Assembly: GCA_009746045.1 (NCBI GenBank)
Contig: RPFO01000522.1
Location: forward strand, 1 to 40,817
Direction: 5' to 3'
Length of the DNA stretch: 40,817 nt
From: Mesostigma viride
Taxonomy: Eukaryota; Streptophyta; Mesostigmatophyceae; Mesostigmatales; Mesostigmataceae
In this document: piece after piece, positions 28,674 through 39,379 of the stretch
Layout of the letters: each line of letters opens with the position of its first letter
Numbering within the stretch: the stretch's first letter is position 1
Position numbers and translations under genes: made by a program
Notes under the pieces: generated by a model
Told to the model about the DNA's origin: nothing
What the model saw: only the letters and a program-made list of their open reading frames with translations
Databases searched by the model: none

Positions 28674-29848
28674 ATGGCAAGAGACGCTCTGACCCTGTGG
28701 GGCGGCACGGCCGTCATGTCCTCGTTCGTCATGGGCATCGAGATGATGCTGCTCTTGCTGTACATCCGTCTGGAGATCAACACCGCCGCGAAAAAGGCCA
28801 TCCGGAGACAGGTGGCGTCTCAGTTGGGCGAGGGGGCCAGCGATCCCATTCTTCCGGAAGACGTGGGGATGGACATGCTCGCGGATCGCGTGGTCAAGAG
28901 CGTGGCTGTCAAGGACGGCGGGGCCGAGAAGGTATACGATGACATGGGGGGGCGGGGGTCATGTGGCTCACGATGGTGTCGTACGTCCTGCTCGCCGTGC
29001 TCGGGGCGGGGGCCTCGTACTACGCCTTGCGCGGGCGGGCCGAGAGGACGCCGGTGGAGGAGGGGTGGTGGACCGTGAGCGTGTCTACGCTCGGATCCCT
29101 GGGCGTGATCTTGCTCGGACAGTACCTGTTCGTCAAGCTGGCCGTCATCCCGTTCTACGCGGACACGTACAACAAGATCGCGGAGGAGTCGAAACGGGTG
29201 CCGCGGTTGGAGAAGGACGACTGGAAGCTGACCTTGAAGCTGCTGTCGCCCACCCTGATCACCTTCTCGATGGCGATCGTGACCGCGATTGCCGGACGCC
29301 GGTCGACCAGCTGGAAACTCGTCCTGATGTCCGCCGTCATGACGTGTCTGACCGGCGTCACGGAACTCGTGTCGTGGGGTTTGATGAAAGGCATCGCGGT
29401 CCCGATGGATCACGTCGTCGCGCACGTGAACAACGCCGCCCTCGTCGTCGCGAGCAAGGATGACAAGGAAACGAAAATGAAGAAGCTGAACGAGGTATTC
29501 TTCGACGGGGGGAGCGCCGGGCTGAGTTTCGCGACGTTCGCGAGCCACGCGAGGAACATGTACTGGACCCGTAAGGACGTGGAGCTCGACGCGGAGGGCA
29601 AGATCCGGCTGGTCCCGGCGGCCAAGTCGAACCGGTTTGAGATCGGGTTCCTCTTGCTCTGTTCCGTCGTCCTCCTGCTGGTCCCCGCGGGCGCCGTCGT
29701 CTTCCGGGCCAACAAAAAGGACTCGGCCAGTCTGATGTTCCAATGCGTGGCCCTCCTCGCGTCGTACGGCGTGTTCATCACCAAGGTCGGACAGACCACC
29801 ACGATGGCGAAGATCGCGACGGGGCTGAGTCGGCCCAAGGCCGCCTAA
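28674..29848 (+). CDS. multi-span membrane protein, about 390 aa, frameshift at G7 near 28950
   Basis: The first part (28674-28960) has one membrane helix (SSFVMGIEMMLLLLYI) and a charged domain. After a run of seven G the adjacent frame continues from about 28961 with a helix at WLTMVSYVLLAVLGAG, then GSLGVILLGQYLFVKLAV, LITFSMAIVTAIAG, LVLMSAVMTCLTGV, a 90-residue soluble loop and two C-terminal helices. Possibly two genes, but the break at a homopolymer favours one. Likely inner-membrane virion protein; family not recognised. Confidence 0.55.
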
Positions 29849-31065
29849 TCGTATTCCCTGTAATCCACGGGCTGTCTTTTGCGCATCTTGCGCTTGTCGG
29901 GGTTGAAGTTATTGGGGTTTAACAGATGCGCGATGAGTGCGCGGTTCTTCAACTTCATCGCGAGGACGGTGGCTTTGTGCGTTTCCCATTTTTCCCTCGC
30001 TCTCTCCGCCCTTGCCCGCCCCGCATTGTCCTCTTGTTTCATCATATCGTTCTCCGCCCTCGCCCTCGCTCTCGCCTTCGCCCTCTCACGTCCCGCATTG
30101 TCCTCTTGTTTCATCATGGCGTTCTCCGCCTTGGCCCTCTCCCTCGCCGCCTTGGCCTCATCATTTCCCGTACCGCATTGTCCTCTTGTTTCATCATGGC
30201 GTTCTCCGCCTTGGCCCTCTCCCTCGCCGCCTTGGCCTTCATCATTTCCCGTACCGCATTGTCCTCTTGTTCCATCATGTCATTCTCCGCTCTCATCCTC
30301 GCGATCCTATGGGCGGAGAACTGGTCGATCACATCCCTCTCCCGGTTCGTCAGCCGGGGTACGGCGGGTGCCCCCCGTAGCACACGCGCGCTCCACGTTG
30401 TCGAGGGTTCCCTTCATGAGGATTTGGAAACCGTCTTCCTCGTTATACGGAGAAAGACCGTACGTCTTGTAGTTGTTCACGAGTTGTTGGTTTTGTTCGA
30501 TGTCGCACCAATAGATACGCAGCAAATTCTCGTCCTTGGTGCGGAACGCCTCCTTCACATCGGGGTGCGCGCGAGACTTTGGATACTGTTCGAACTTTTC
30601 CTTGAGATCCTCGAGAGTCAACTCGGGATACGGTGCAACGTGAGGGCAATCGCCGCCGCTCGCGTTCAGTGTCATCATGAGAGTCCCCGCCGATCGATCC
30701 ATCAAAGGCTTCATCTGACGGACCGCGTAACACAGCATTCGGTGACCCATCCCTTTGAACTTGTCCTTTTCCGCATCATCGGCAATATTTGGAAACTGTC
30801 TCGGACGACTGTAATACCAAGCCAGGTACATCGTGTCGGGGGACTCTTTCTCCAAGCAGAGGTACGCCATGGCGGCGCTACCGTTGTTCGGACCCGCGAG
30901 TGTCTTTTGCACCGCCGCCTTTCGGATGTGGGTGACCAGATCGGACGTGTACCCGCGCGGGATCGGGACCCACATTTCCAGCGTATTGCCCTTCAATTTC
31001 TCCCTCATCTGGAACTTTTTGCCGTTTATCTCAGGCATGACCCAGTCTTTCAGAATTCTGGACAT
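29845..31065 (-). CDS. GNAT-like protein with C-terminal 27-residue repeats, two frameshifts
   Basis: The N-terminal 230 residues show GNAT-like elements: AMAYLCLEKE and TMYLAWYYSRP strands, GMGHRMLCYAVRQMK as the pyrophosphate-loop helix, MMTLNASGG strand, and LVNNYKTYGLSPYNE, the usual end of the fold. Acetyl-CoA-dependent transfer is the family reaction; the substrate is unknown. The tail has three to four repeats of about 27 residues (AENAMMKQEDNAVREMMKAK...), then KLKNRALIAHLLNPNNFN and VDYREYD. Frame changes lie near 30385 and 30165; the second is visible as one missing base against the neighbouring repeat. Confidence 0.6.
30040..30300 (-). repeat. 81-bp coding tandem repeat in the GNAT-like gene
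   Basis: GTTCTCCGCCTTGGCCCTCT recurs at 30121 and 30201 (80 bases apart, one base short of 27 codons), with more diverged copies on each side. Confidence 0.85.
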
Positions 31066-31095
31066 TGTGTATCATACGCGAAGAAAAATACATGG

Positions 31096-33068
31096 TCACC
31101 GTCTGTTCCGGTTGAACACCGGGTCGTACACCAGCTGACCCAGCGGGTGTTCAGAAGACGGTACGCGGTGTCCGCCTTCTTGCGGCCGTATCTCGCGCCC
31201 CGCAAGGCCGTCTTTCCCAACGCTTTCCCGTCTCTCACGAACACCTGGCTGTTGGCCACAGATTGCGTCCCGCGGCGATCGCCGCGCGTTTCCCGAGACG
31301 CCCGGCCGCCTTGGCGGTCGCGAGCGCCGCGCGGCCCGCCGCCCGCGCCGCGATGTCCGCGCCTCGCACCACCGCGCGCGTGATCTCCTCCCTCCGCGTG
31401 GGCATACACGCGATCGGGGCGCGGCCGCCGGCGCGCATCCACTCCTTCCGATTGTGCACGCCGTTCATCAGGCGGCAGTCGATCGCCGTGCTCCGGAGTT
31501 TCTCCAGCATCCGGGACACCGCCTCGTCCCCGTCCCGCTTCTCGGCCTCCTGCATCACGATCTCGTCCACTCCGTCCTTCGTCAGGTATCGGTGGACGGT
31601 CACGTCCCACTCCTTCTTGTCCACCTGGAGGTGCGAGCAGTGGCGGACGGCGCGAGCGATCGTCTGGCGTTCCGCGTTGACGGACAGCAGAGGCTCCATG
31701 ATGTGGATGTGGCGCACGCTCTTCAGGTCCAGTCCCTCGTTGAACCGTTTCCGCGCCAGGATCACGTGCAGGATCCGGCCGTCCGAGTTCTCAGGAGCGT
31801 TGTACACCTGTCGGATCCTGCGCAGGCCCGTGTCCGTCGTCGGGTTCGTGTCCGACCCCAGGAGCACGTACCGTTTCTTGCTGCTCGTCGGCAGCTCGCC
31901 CGACATGGACAAGGGAGAGTAGCCCAGGGCCTCGAGCACGCGCGCCATGTCGCGGATCCCGCCCGCGTTGAAAGACGAGTACAGGTAGTGCTTCTCGTTC
32001 GGGTGTTTCGTGATCGTGTCCGCGATCTCCTTCATCTTCGGCGACAGCCGCGGCAAGGCCTGCAGCAACTTCGCCCCCGACAGGTGCGACAAACGGAGTC
32101 CGTTCGTCGCCCTCCGCGCCTCGTACAGGAACCGCTCGTTGTCACTGCTCACCTCCTTGGCCGTTTCAGGCGGGCGCGCAACGCCGCGCGCTGTTCCGCG
32201 CTCATCGACGTCGGGTGGAGGGCGTCCGGGTTCAACCTCGGGTACACAGACGTGTCCCCCGCGTAATCCACGTACGAACACAGGCCCGCGTACGCGGACA
32301 AGGGGGAGTCGGGGCCCACCGGCGAACCCTTGATCATGGACAGCAGCCACGAGATCTCTCGCTCCGTGTCCCCCGGCGTCCCGCTCAGGATGACCATGTA
32401 CAGTCCCTGCGTCCGTTTCGACGGCTTGTCCAGCAACTCGCGGAGTGCGTCGTGTTCGGCCGCTTGGCCGGGAGGGGACGGAACAGGTTCTGCACCTCGT
32501 CCATGATCAGCACCGCGTCGCGCAAAAGGTCCGGGTCCGCGTGGCGGTTCGGGCGATGCGCGCCCGTCTCGTGCGCCAATTGGGGGAAACTCATGATCCG
32601 ACCTCCGCCCACGCGCGATCGGATGGCCCTCGTCGCCTCCGCGGGCGTCATCCCCTCGAAACGGGGAAACAGGGCCGCGCACTTGCCGTACTCCTCGATC
32701 GAGTTGTTGCTCGCGTTCTCGCGGCTCGTGGCCAGGTAGATGGGCCGATCCGTGTCCCAGAACGCGTCGATCGCACCCAAGGCCGTGCACGTCTTGCCGG
32801 ACCCCGTCGAGTGCCACGCCAGGAACCCGCGGTGTTTGCTCCCGTGTTCGGCCACGTACCGCAGGTACATGTTGACGACGGCCTGCTGCGGGGCCTGCTT
32901 GAAGTCCCCCGTCGTCTGGGAACACGAGTTCTTGCCCACCGCGCGGTGGGGAGGGGGCGGCTGGCCTCGCACGCGGCCCTCGAAGTAGTCCTTGACGAAC
33001 ACCTGCGTCGTCGACGGTCGTTCCGTTTCCGCGTTCGGCCAATTCCGTGGCAGCGGGTGTACGGGCAT
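31096..33068 (-). CDS. D6/D11-type SF2 helicase-ATPase, four frameshifts
   Basis: The protein of about 655 residues carries the NCLDV-specific SF2 motifs: Walker A WHSTGSGKTCTA, motif II IMDEVQNLF, motif III LSGTPGD, and motif VI QTIARAVRHCSH with the typical SH after the Arg. These are the marks of the family that includes poxvirus early transcription factor small subunit and related viral helicases, acting in transcription initiation or termination. The frame changes near 32460, 32160, 31262 and 31150, so no full-length product can be read from this sequence. The C-terminal tail is Ala/Arg-rich and ends VYDPVFNRNRR at 31096-31098. Confidence 0.85.
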
Positions 33069-33124
33069 CGTTTAGAGTATACGCGGCATTTATTTCCGAT
33101 GTCTAAGTAGAATTACATCGCGCG

Positions 33125-34470
33125 ATGACGTCGATCGACAAAGTCGAAAAGGACATCCAATCCGAAGACCCGAACAGGGTGTTGGAAGCCATCGCGCAGC
33201 ACAAGGATCTCGTGAAGAGTTTGAGTCACACCGCCGCGATCCACATCCGCAACGCGATGATGAAGGCGGCCGTCCTCGCCGGCGTGGAAAAGAGTGAGAA
33301 CAGGCGGTACGCGGACGGACACCAGGTCGTGTACGAGCGGCTGAGGGACGCCGCGAAGGAGTTCGGACGTGTCTGGAAAAAAGGGCAGGTGCCCACGTGG
33401 GTCTCGGACAAGTTCCGGGACATGAGTTCCAGTTTCCTGACCATGGACATCCAGCGCGCGCTGCGATACGAGGGGGATCTCGACACGAAAGAGGCCAACG
33501 CGGCGATGGGATGGGACGGAACGCCCCCGCCGGTTCCTGAGATCGATCCGCTCTCGGGGAGGAAGACCGGACGCACGGTGCCCAAGTTCTGGGTATGGGG
33601 CGTCTTCGAAGGGGCCGGGGTCGAGCCGTTGTCCTTGCAGGGTCGTTTGAAGGCCATTCGATTGTACATGGAGACCATGTCCGCCTCCAACGCCTCCGCC
33701 GCCAAGAAACTGGCGTGGGCGAGGAACTACGACCTCCTCGGGCAATCGAAAGAGAGTTCCGTGACCGCTCCGGTCCCGACGCAGGCGACGGCTCAGTTCG
33801 ACACGCGGGACTATGCCGAGAGTTTCCGGTCGAGGGATCCGCAGAGGTTGATGCACGCCACGAAGCTCGAGATGGCGATGAAAGAGGTCGGCGTGGACGC
33901 GTTGACCTTGCACGAGGCCATCCCGAAAGACGAGAGGATCAAGTGCATGCGAGACGCCTTGATCAAGGCGGCCGCCGCCAGAGGCGAGGAGTTGGCGGTC
34001 AAAGGGGACCTCGACAAGGCCGGTCTGTTCGACGAGTTGTTGGCGCGGGCCGGCGCGCTGGTTACGTCGGCGGCGAAGGCGTGCGTGCTTTGCGCGCGTA
34101 CCGCGACATGGTCCGTGATTGGCTCACGCCCGGCGCGGCGTTGGCCGCGTTGCGGATGGAGAAGGAGACCATGTCCAGGAAAGGCGACGCCGAGATGACG
34201 GACGGTCCTGTCGACACCGTCGCGGTGCTGAACCCCGACACGGGGCGGCCTACGAGGGCCGTCAGGCCCGTGTCGTGGGCGTGGCACTGGATGGGCTTGT
34301 CGGGGATCCCCGGGCTCGCGATGAACAAGCGCGTCGAGAAAGTGGAGGCGGCGCGGGATCCGGAAGCGACGAAACTCGCGTGGTCGTTGCATTACCAGGT
34401 CCGCTCGACGGAGCCGTCCAGGGTCGACGTCGCTGCCGGTCCTCCCGCAGTCGCCCCCACCCCCCCGTGA
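33125..34470 (+). CDS. unknown virion-like protein, about 448 aa, frameshift near 34075
   Basis: The protein is helical, with two related halves: (D/R)xxRVLEAI...IRNAMMKAA near the N-terminus and DPQRLMHATKLEMA...MRDALIKAAAARG later; ASAAKKLAWARNY in the middle resembles EATKLAWSLHY at the end. This points to internal duplication. After about 34075 the adjacent frame continues (RAYRDMVRDWLTPG) to the stop at 34468-34470. The stop overlaps the next ATG (TGATG). No family recognised. Confidence 0.6.
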
Positions 34471-35050
34471 TGGAAGAGACGGCCCAGGTGGCCGAACAGG
34501 CGCAGGTCAAGGCGGAGGAGGCGATCGTGAATCAGCCGACGCCCGACAAGGTGTCCGTGAAGGATCTCGACGGCACGCTCGTCGACGTCCGATGCGGGGC
34601 CGCGGACGCGATGGCCAGCTCTCTCGTGGACATGTGGAAAACGGGGCAGTTCAAGGTCATCCCTCGCGACTCGTTTGCTTTCGCCAAATGCCACGCGGCC
34701 TCCGACGCGCTGCGATCCAAGTTCGAGGACCCCGCCAACGCGTTGACGGCGGACGTTCGCAAGAAGAAGATCGCGGACTACGTCCGGGTCTGCGAGCCAC
34801 GGGGAGTCCCGCCGACCTGGAGATGGCGCGCCAGTTCCGCGACCGGTTCGCGGAGGTCGGACTCTTCGCCACTCCGGAGGAGTTGTGGCAGCTTTCCGCG
34901 CCGGCCGATCCGTCCGCGGCCGTACCCGAGGAGTCGGCGACGACCGAGAAGAAGGAAGACGGGTACCGTACCGAAAACATCGTCGCGGTCGCGGGGATCC
35001 TCGTGGTCGTCGTCGCGCTCGTCTCGGCGTTCCTGTTCTCCAGGAAGTAG
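34470..35050 (+). CDS. tail-anchored membrane protein, about 193 aa, frameshift near 34795
   Basis: The N-terminal part is acidic and soluble; after the frame change ADLEMARQFRDRFAEVGLF continues and a C-terminal helix, ENIVAVAGILVVVVALVSAF, ends four residues before the stop. Such tail-anchored proteins are usual in giant-virus virions. Possible translational coupling with the previous gene through TGATG. Confidence 0.6.
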
Positions 35051-35156
35051 GATAAATATCTGCGCTATCGTTGATCGTGGCCCCTCGATGGTGGTGCTGC
35101 TCCCGCCCGAGTCTAGCCGAGCCGATTTTTCTTCTGCGACAACTTCGAGGATCCAG

Positions 35157-35528
35157 ATGAACAGTGCCGGAAACGTGACGCGTGGCGTGACCGAGGAGAA
35201 CGTCCGCAACTCCGCTCGCGCCAGGATCGCCAAGCCGGCGGCGGGCGGATTCTTCTCGAGCCCTCTGTTCATCGCGATCGCCGCGGTCGCGGTCATCGCG
35301 ATCGTCATCTGGAAACCGTGGAGCGCGCGTTCCGGCGACGGAGGCGGCGGCGGCGAGTGCGTCACCGGGATGGTGTGCGGGTCCGAGACCGCCCCTTCGT
35401 ACGGCGTCGGCGGCGGGTCTTCTCACAGCACGCAGGCCTTCCGCATGGGACAGGCCTCCGGAGTGACGAGCGGGATGCTGTCGGGCGACTACGATTCGAC
35501 CTTCTCCGCTCTCCTGAACGCGCCCTGA
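35157..35528 (+). CDS. single-pass membrane protein, 123 aa
   Basis: Intact frame starting MNSAGNVTRGVTEENVRN, one membrane helix (LFIAIAAVAVIAIVIW), then a Gly/Ser-rich C-terminal part with two Cys. Start chosen at 35157 because upstream codons belong to the previous gene's shadow. Function unknown. Confidence 0.65.
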   Translation: MNSAGNVTRGVTEENVRNSARARIAKPAAGGFFSSPLFIAIAAVAVIAIVIWKPWSARSGDGGGGGECVTGMVCGSETAPSYGVGGGSSHSTQAFRMGQASGVTSGMLSGDYDSTFSALLNAP

Positions 35529-35552
35529 TAAAATTGTGTCCTGTATCTATAA

Positions 35553-36155
35553 ATGCCCCCAGCGCGTCTGCGTTAACGGATGCCCTCCGGGGCGCCGACG
35601 AACTGAAGACCGCCACCACGGCGGCCGACGCTGCCGCCGACGCGAAGAAGACGACCGAGATCGCCAAGGAAATCGAGAGGCTTCAGGCTCTCCAGAAGGC
35701 CGAGCAGGCCAGCGCGGCCGGCAAGTCGGCGGACGCCGTCAGCGAGGCCGCCTCGAAGAGTTTCAGGGAGAGAGCGACCGACTTTGCGAGGCGGTACGGC
35801 GTGGAGGCCGTCGGAGGGGCTTTCGCCACCGTCGCCGGCATGTTGATCGTGAACTCTGTGTTCAACAAGAACGACGATAAGGAAGGAGGCGCGGGGGATG
35901 GGACGGGGCGGGGACGAAGAGGAGGGCGGCGGGTCTATCGCGGACAAAATCAAGAGTGTCATAATTGTCCTGTTGGTCATTACGGTCGTAATTGGAATCA
36001 TTTATTATTCTTGGAAAAAACGTACGGATTCATCCGCAGGAACAAACGTAACCGTGCAAGCCAACTTCGAGCCTATGCCATACAACATGCCGTACTACGC
36101 TCCTCCCCCTACCGCTAGCAATATGCCGTTCAACAGGACGGCGATGACAGGGTGA
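35553..36155 (+). CDS. two-span membrane protein, about 200 aa, or two overlapping genes
   Basis: From ATG 35553 the frame shifts within seven codons to one reading ALTDALRGADELKTA, a long Ala-rich coiled segment, and a helix GGAFATVAGMLIVNSVF. An acidic Gly-rich stretch leads into the frame of 35898-36155, with helix VIIVLLVITVVIGIIYYSW and a Pro/Tyr-rich tail ending NRTAMTG. Two one-base lesions (near 35566 and 35900) would make one gene; alternatively 35898 starts a separate 85-aa protein. Confidence 0.5.
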
Positions 36156-38804
36156 TCACTTCACGGGGCAAGCCCCGCCGACACAATCCGAGGCAGCGCC
36201 CGGCTCCTCGTCCACATGCATGATGCCTTTGTAGTTCACGGGACGCAGCGACTCCTTGTACGCGTCGAAGCGGGCCTTGGTAACCACTTCCTGGGGCAGG
36301 TACGCGTATCCCAGATCGGCGGCGTTCTTGGTCGGGTCCGCCCGCAGCAAGAACGAGACGCCGACGTACTCGTCCCAGTGCGCGTTGAGCCAGTCCAGGA
36401 TGGACTCGATCTCGGAGGGGTCGTACGAGATCGTGCAGCTGACGTTTTGCTCGACGTACGAGTTCATCAGGTCGCGGTACCGCTCGAGTTGCTCGACGGC
36501 CGTCTCCGTGTTCACCTCGACCTCCTCCTTCGTCCCGTCCTTGCGCGTCACCCACTTCTTCGTGAAGGGGACGGAGTCGTACGACACCGGGAACGTGACG
36601 AGCACGGACTCCGGCTCGAAGGGCTTGTCCACGATCTTGTACCCCGCGTCCGCGAACCGGGCGACCAGCGGGTCGTGCTTCGAGTACGTGATGTTGTTGA
36701 AGATGTACCGCCCGAGCGGCTTGTGCACGCCCTCGGGCACCTCGCCCCACTGCCGCGTGGACATGATCTTCGACAGGTCCCGCTGGGCTTGATGCACGTC
36801 ACGTTCTTCGGCAGAGGGGTCTTCAACTCGTAGGCCATGGAGTACGCCGCGGACACCGCGATGTTCTTCATGCGGCGGTAGTCGTAGGTCTTCAAGTCGG
36901 GTCGGGACACGACGCCGGTCAACCCGACTCCGCATAAACGGAGGAAGAAGTTGTTCAGATGCCACGCTTCTTGCAGGATCTCGTCGCGAAGATCGACGAG
37001 TGTCTGGCGATAGTTCATGCGCGCGGCAAGGACGAGCGCACGCTCCAGTCCGGCCTTGTCGCCCGCGCGGAATGCCGCCAGGTTGATCTCCGACAGATTG
37101 CAGAAGCTCTTGTTCCCCAACAGAATCTCGCAGCACGGATTCACGCCCTTCGTCCACGGCGCCCGTTTCAGAGCCGATTCGATATTCAGCATGCCGGGCT
37201 CGGACCCGCCCGATTCTTGCATGATCTGGAAGATCTCCTCGAGCTGCGCCCTCGTCGGCTTGGACGAGAAGACCAGACTGTTGTTCGACTGCTGGCGATG
37301 GGAATTCTCGATCCACCAATCCTTTTTCGCGTAGGCGAACTCTTTCCACTCCGCCGAGCCGTACTCGCATAGCGCGATCTCCGCCGAACGACGGCTGCTC
37401 AACATCGTTCCGAGGTGGTTCACGATATCCACGATGTCCATCTTCGACAAGAGCTGGTCCGCGCGTTTGGACATCAGCCGGGCGATCTTCTCGAAAGCCC
37501 GCGCGATCTGCGCGTCGCCAGAACTCTGCAAACCGCCAAAAATAATGTGCATAGTGGGTATGATAAGAATGAAAACCGCCACGGCCACCAAGCGTGCCAA
37601 ACGAACGCGACCCGCGCGCCGACCGCGCAAACATCGCGTGAGGGCGGACAACGAGGGCGGCACGGCCGAGGCCGGCGCGGCCAAGTCCGGCGCGGCCAAG
37701 TCCGGCGCGGCCAAACGCGGCCGTGCCCCCGCAATTCCGCAAGCCCATGCGAGGGTGGCGACCTTCACGGAAATGTTAGACTTGTCCAACGAAGACATCG
37801 ACAAGGCGTTCGAACGCGAACTACAGATCGAGAGAATGGCAAAAGACTTCACCAAGTCCGAGTTGAAAAAACGCGGCGTTCCTAAATCGGACATATCCAA
37901 AGAGGTGAATCAGGGGCAACGCAATGTGCGCAAATTGATGCTAGACACGACGCTGTTCACCGATCGCGGATTGGCCGACAGGCGGAAAGGGATGGTGGCT
38001 TTTGATGCAAGGGAAAGGGAGCGGAAGCGAAAGTTCGATCAGAACAGACTCGACGCCATTTACACCGCTAACATGAAAAGCATTTACGGGAGCAAGAAAA
38101 GGAAGAAACAGGATGACTTGTTCCTGGCCGAGTTGTTGAAAAATTAGACGGACCCACCTGCCAACAATATCCCGCCAGTCGCTCGCCGGCGGGTCTGATC
38201 TCTGTCAGGTCGATGATCAATGTCTTGGCGGGGAACTTTCCCGCCATCAGTTTGCCCGCCGCCTTGGCCCACGCGATCGCCGAGTCGCCCACGCTGACCG
38301 TCCACGTGCGCGTGTCCTCGTCGTAGGTCTCCTTGTTGATCTCGCGTCCGCCCTTGCACGTCCTCGGACCGGATGACCCGGATATCATCGATCGGTTGGC
38401 AAAACCGTTCAGCGTGCCGACCACGGGATTGAACCCCACTCCGGTGCCTTGGAGGAGGAGCCACAGGACGTCCACGATGTCGTACACCGTCTCCACCTGG
38501 GTGAAAGCGCAGTTGAACATGCACGATTCGCGGCGGCGAGAGAGCTGCGTCCCGCCCAGCCACAGCGTCCTCCCCGCGGGGCGATGCGGCGGTTGAGGAT
38601 GAGCCGACTCAACTCGTCGAGCTCCTTCTCCTCGTCGGCCGTCAGCGGGGCGTCCTTGGCTCGGATCCAGAGCCAGCGCTGGTGGTCGATCACCCGTGCG
38701 ACGACCTGGTCCCAACTCTCGAGTCCTCCCGACCCGTCGTCGAGCGGACGGTGGTACGTCCGCAGCGCGATCGCGGTCGCGCGGTCCGACGGGTTGACCT
38801 CCAT
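36156..38804 (-). CDS. class II (cobalamin-type) ribonucleotide reductase, split and frameshifted
   Basis: The product reduces ribonucleotides to deoxyribonucleotides for DNA synthesis. Visible motifs: RTLWLGGTQLSRR...CMFNCAF, GTGVGFNPVVG, LTEIRPAGERLAGY, SSRRSAEIAL, active-site NPCCEILLGNKSFCNLSEINL split in two here as NPCCEILL and FCNLSEINL, NVTCIKPSGT, and the C-terminal redox tail CVGGACPVK. This order, the tail and a summed length near 670 aa fit the monomeric adenosylcobalamin-dependent triphosphate reductases. Frame changes lie near 38580 and 36790. A 632-bp insert at 37526-38157 divides it. Confidence 0.85.
37526..38157 (-). other. intron-like insert in the reductase gene
   Basis: On the gene strand the left exon ends ...TGTTGGCAG and the insert begins GTGGGTCC; it ends GCGGTTTGCAG before AGTTCTGGC. 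These fit eukaryotic donor (CAG/GTGGGT) and acceptor (TTTGCAG/A) consensus. The insert is phase 0 and removal keeps the frame and the spacing between GERLAGY and SSGD expected in the family. No group I or intein signature was seen. It contains a full antisense gene (37569-38147). Confidence 0.6.
37569..38147 (+). CDS. unknown basic protein, 192 aa, nested antisense in the reductase insert
   Basis: An intact frame begins MKTATATKRAKRTRPARR (upstream in-frame ATGs at 37560 and 37545). The N-terminus is strongly basic with three repeats of AAKSG; the rest is charged and helical (LSNEDIDKAFERELQIERM, KSELKKRGVPKSD), with a basic C-terminus. It does not show LAGLIDADG, GIY-YIG, HNH or other homing-nuclease signatures. 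It fills 92% of the insert. Nucleic-acid binding is likely from composition alone. Confidence 0.6.
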   Translation: MKTATATKRAKRTRPARRPRKHRVRADNEGGTAEAGAAKSGAAKSGAAKRGRAPAIPQAHARVATFTEMLDLSNEDIDKAFERELQIERMAKDFTKSELKKRGVPKSDISKEVNQGQRNVRKLMLDTTLFTDRGLADRRKGMVAFDARERERKRKFDQNRLDAIYTANMKSIYGSKKRKKQDDLFLAELLKN

Positions 38805-38907
38805 GGTTCTCGACGAGAGACGCAGTCCTACCCCCGCGGGGACATTTTATATCAACTCCCTGACGCGATCCGTGTCGTCTCGACGACGATGCCGACGTCA
38901 CCGAGTG
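38805..38907. promoter_or_regulatory. short gap upstream of the reductase gene
   Basis: The 103 bases between the reductase start and the end of the next minus-strand gene contain a TATAAAA-type word on the minus strand near 38846, some 40 bases upstream of the ATG. Confidence 0.4.
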
Positions 38908-39347
38908 TCACGGCGTGACGGTGAAGTAATCGTACCGCCCCACGGACTTCCAGTTCGTCGACGCGCTGAACGAGGGCCATTGGGCGGACGTCACGACGCG
39001 GCATGGAAGGTTCTGCGGTTCGAACATGCTCCATACCCGCGCGTCTTCGCGAACTCGTCGACGACCGACGACACGATGTTCGGCCACCCGACGTTCTGGA
39101 GGCCCATAAGCGCCGGGTGGACGGAAACTGCCCGGACCGTACGGCGAAGTTCAAGTCGACGAGGTGCACGACCTCGCGGGTTCCGAGGGCGCTCGCGGTG
39201 CGCGGGGGGACGTTCACGGAGTTGAAATAGATTTGTTTTATTCGGATAATCGGAAAGCACAACACCCCGGATCCCGTCTTCCACCAACCCGGTGTACTGC
39301 AGCAATTCGGCGTTGTATGGCACGATCATGTACATCCCGCCGTCCAT
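38908..39347 (-). CDS. unknown, possibly virion protein, about 120-146 aa, several frameshifts
   Basis: Coherent segments are spread over three frames: VNVPPRTASALGTREVVHLVDLNF split by breaks from HPALMGLQNVGWPNIVSSVV and, at the end, STNWKSVGRYDYFTVTP with stop at 38908-38910. The start may be 39265 or 39347. No family recognised; composition (Asn, Val, Tyr rich) is like structural proteins. Confidence 0.45.
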
Positions 39348-39379
39348 CCACCTGTAGCTCTCGAGCTCGACGTACAGAC

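Noticed and set aside
37526-38157. Group I intron or intein in the reductase gene
   Set aside because: No U at a fitting 5' splice site with terminal G that preserves spacing, no homing-nuclease motifs, and the insert has stops in the host frame, so it is not an intein.
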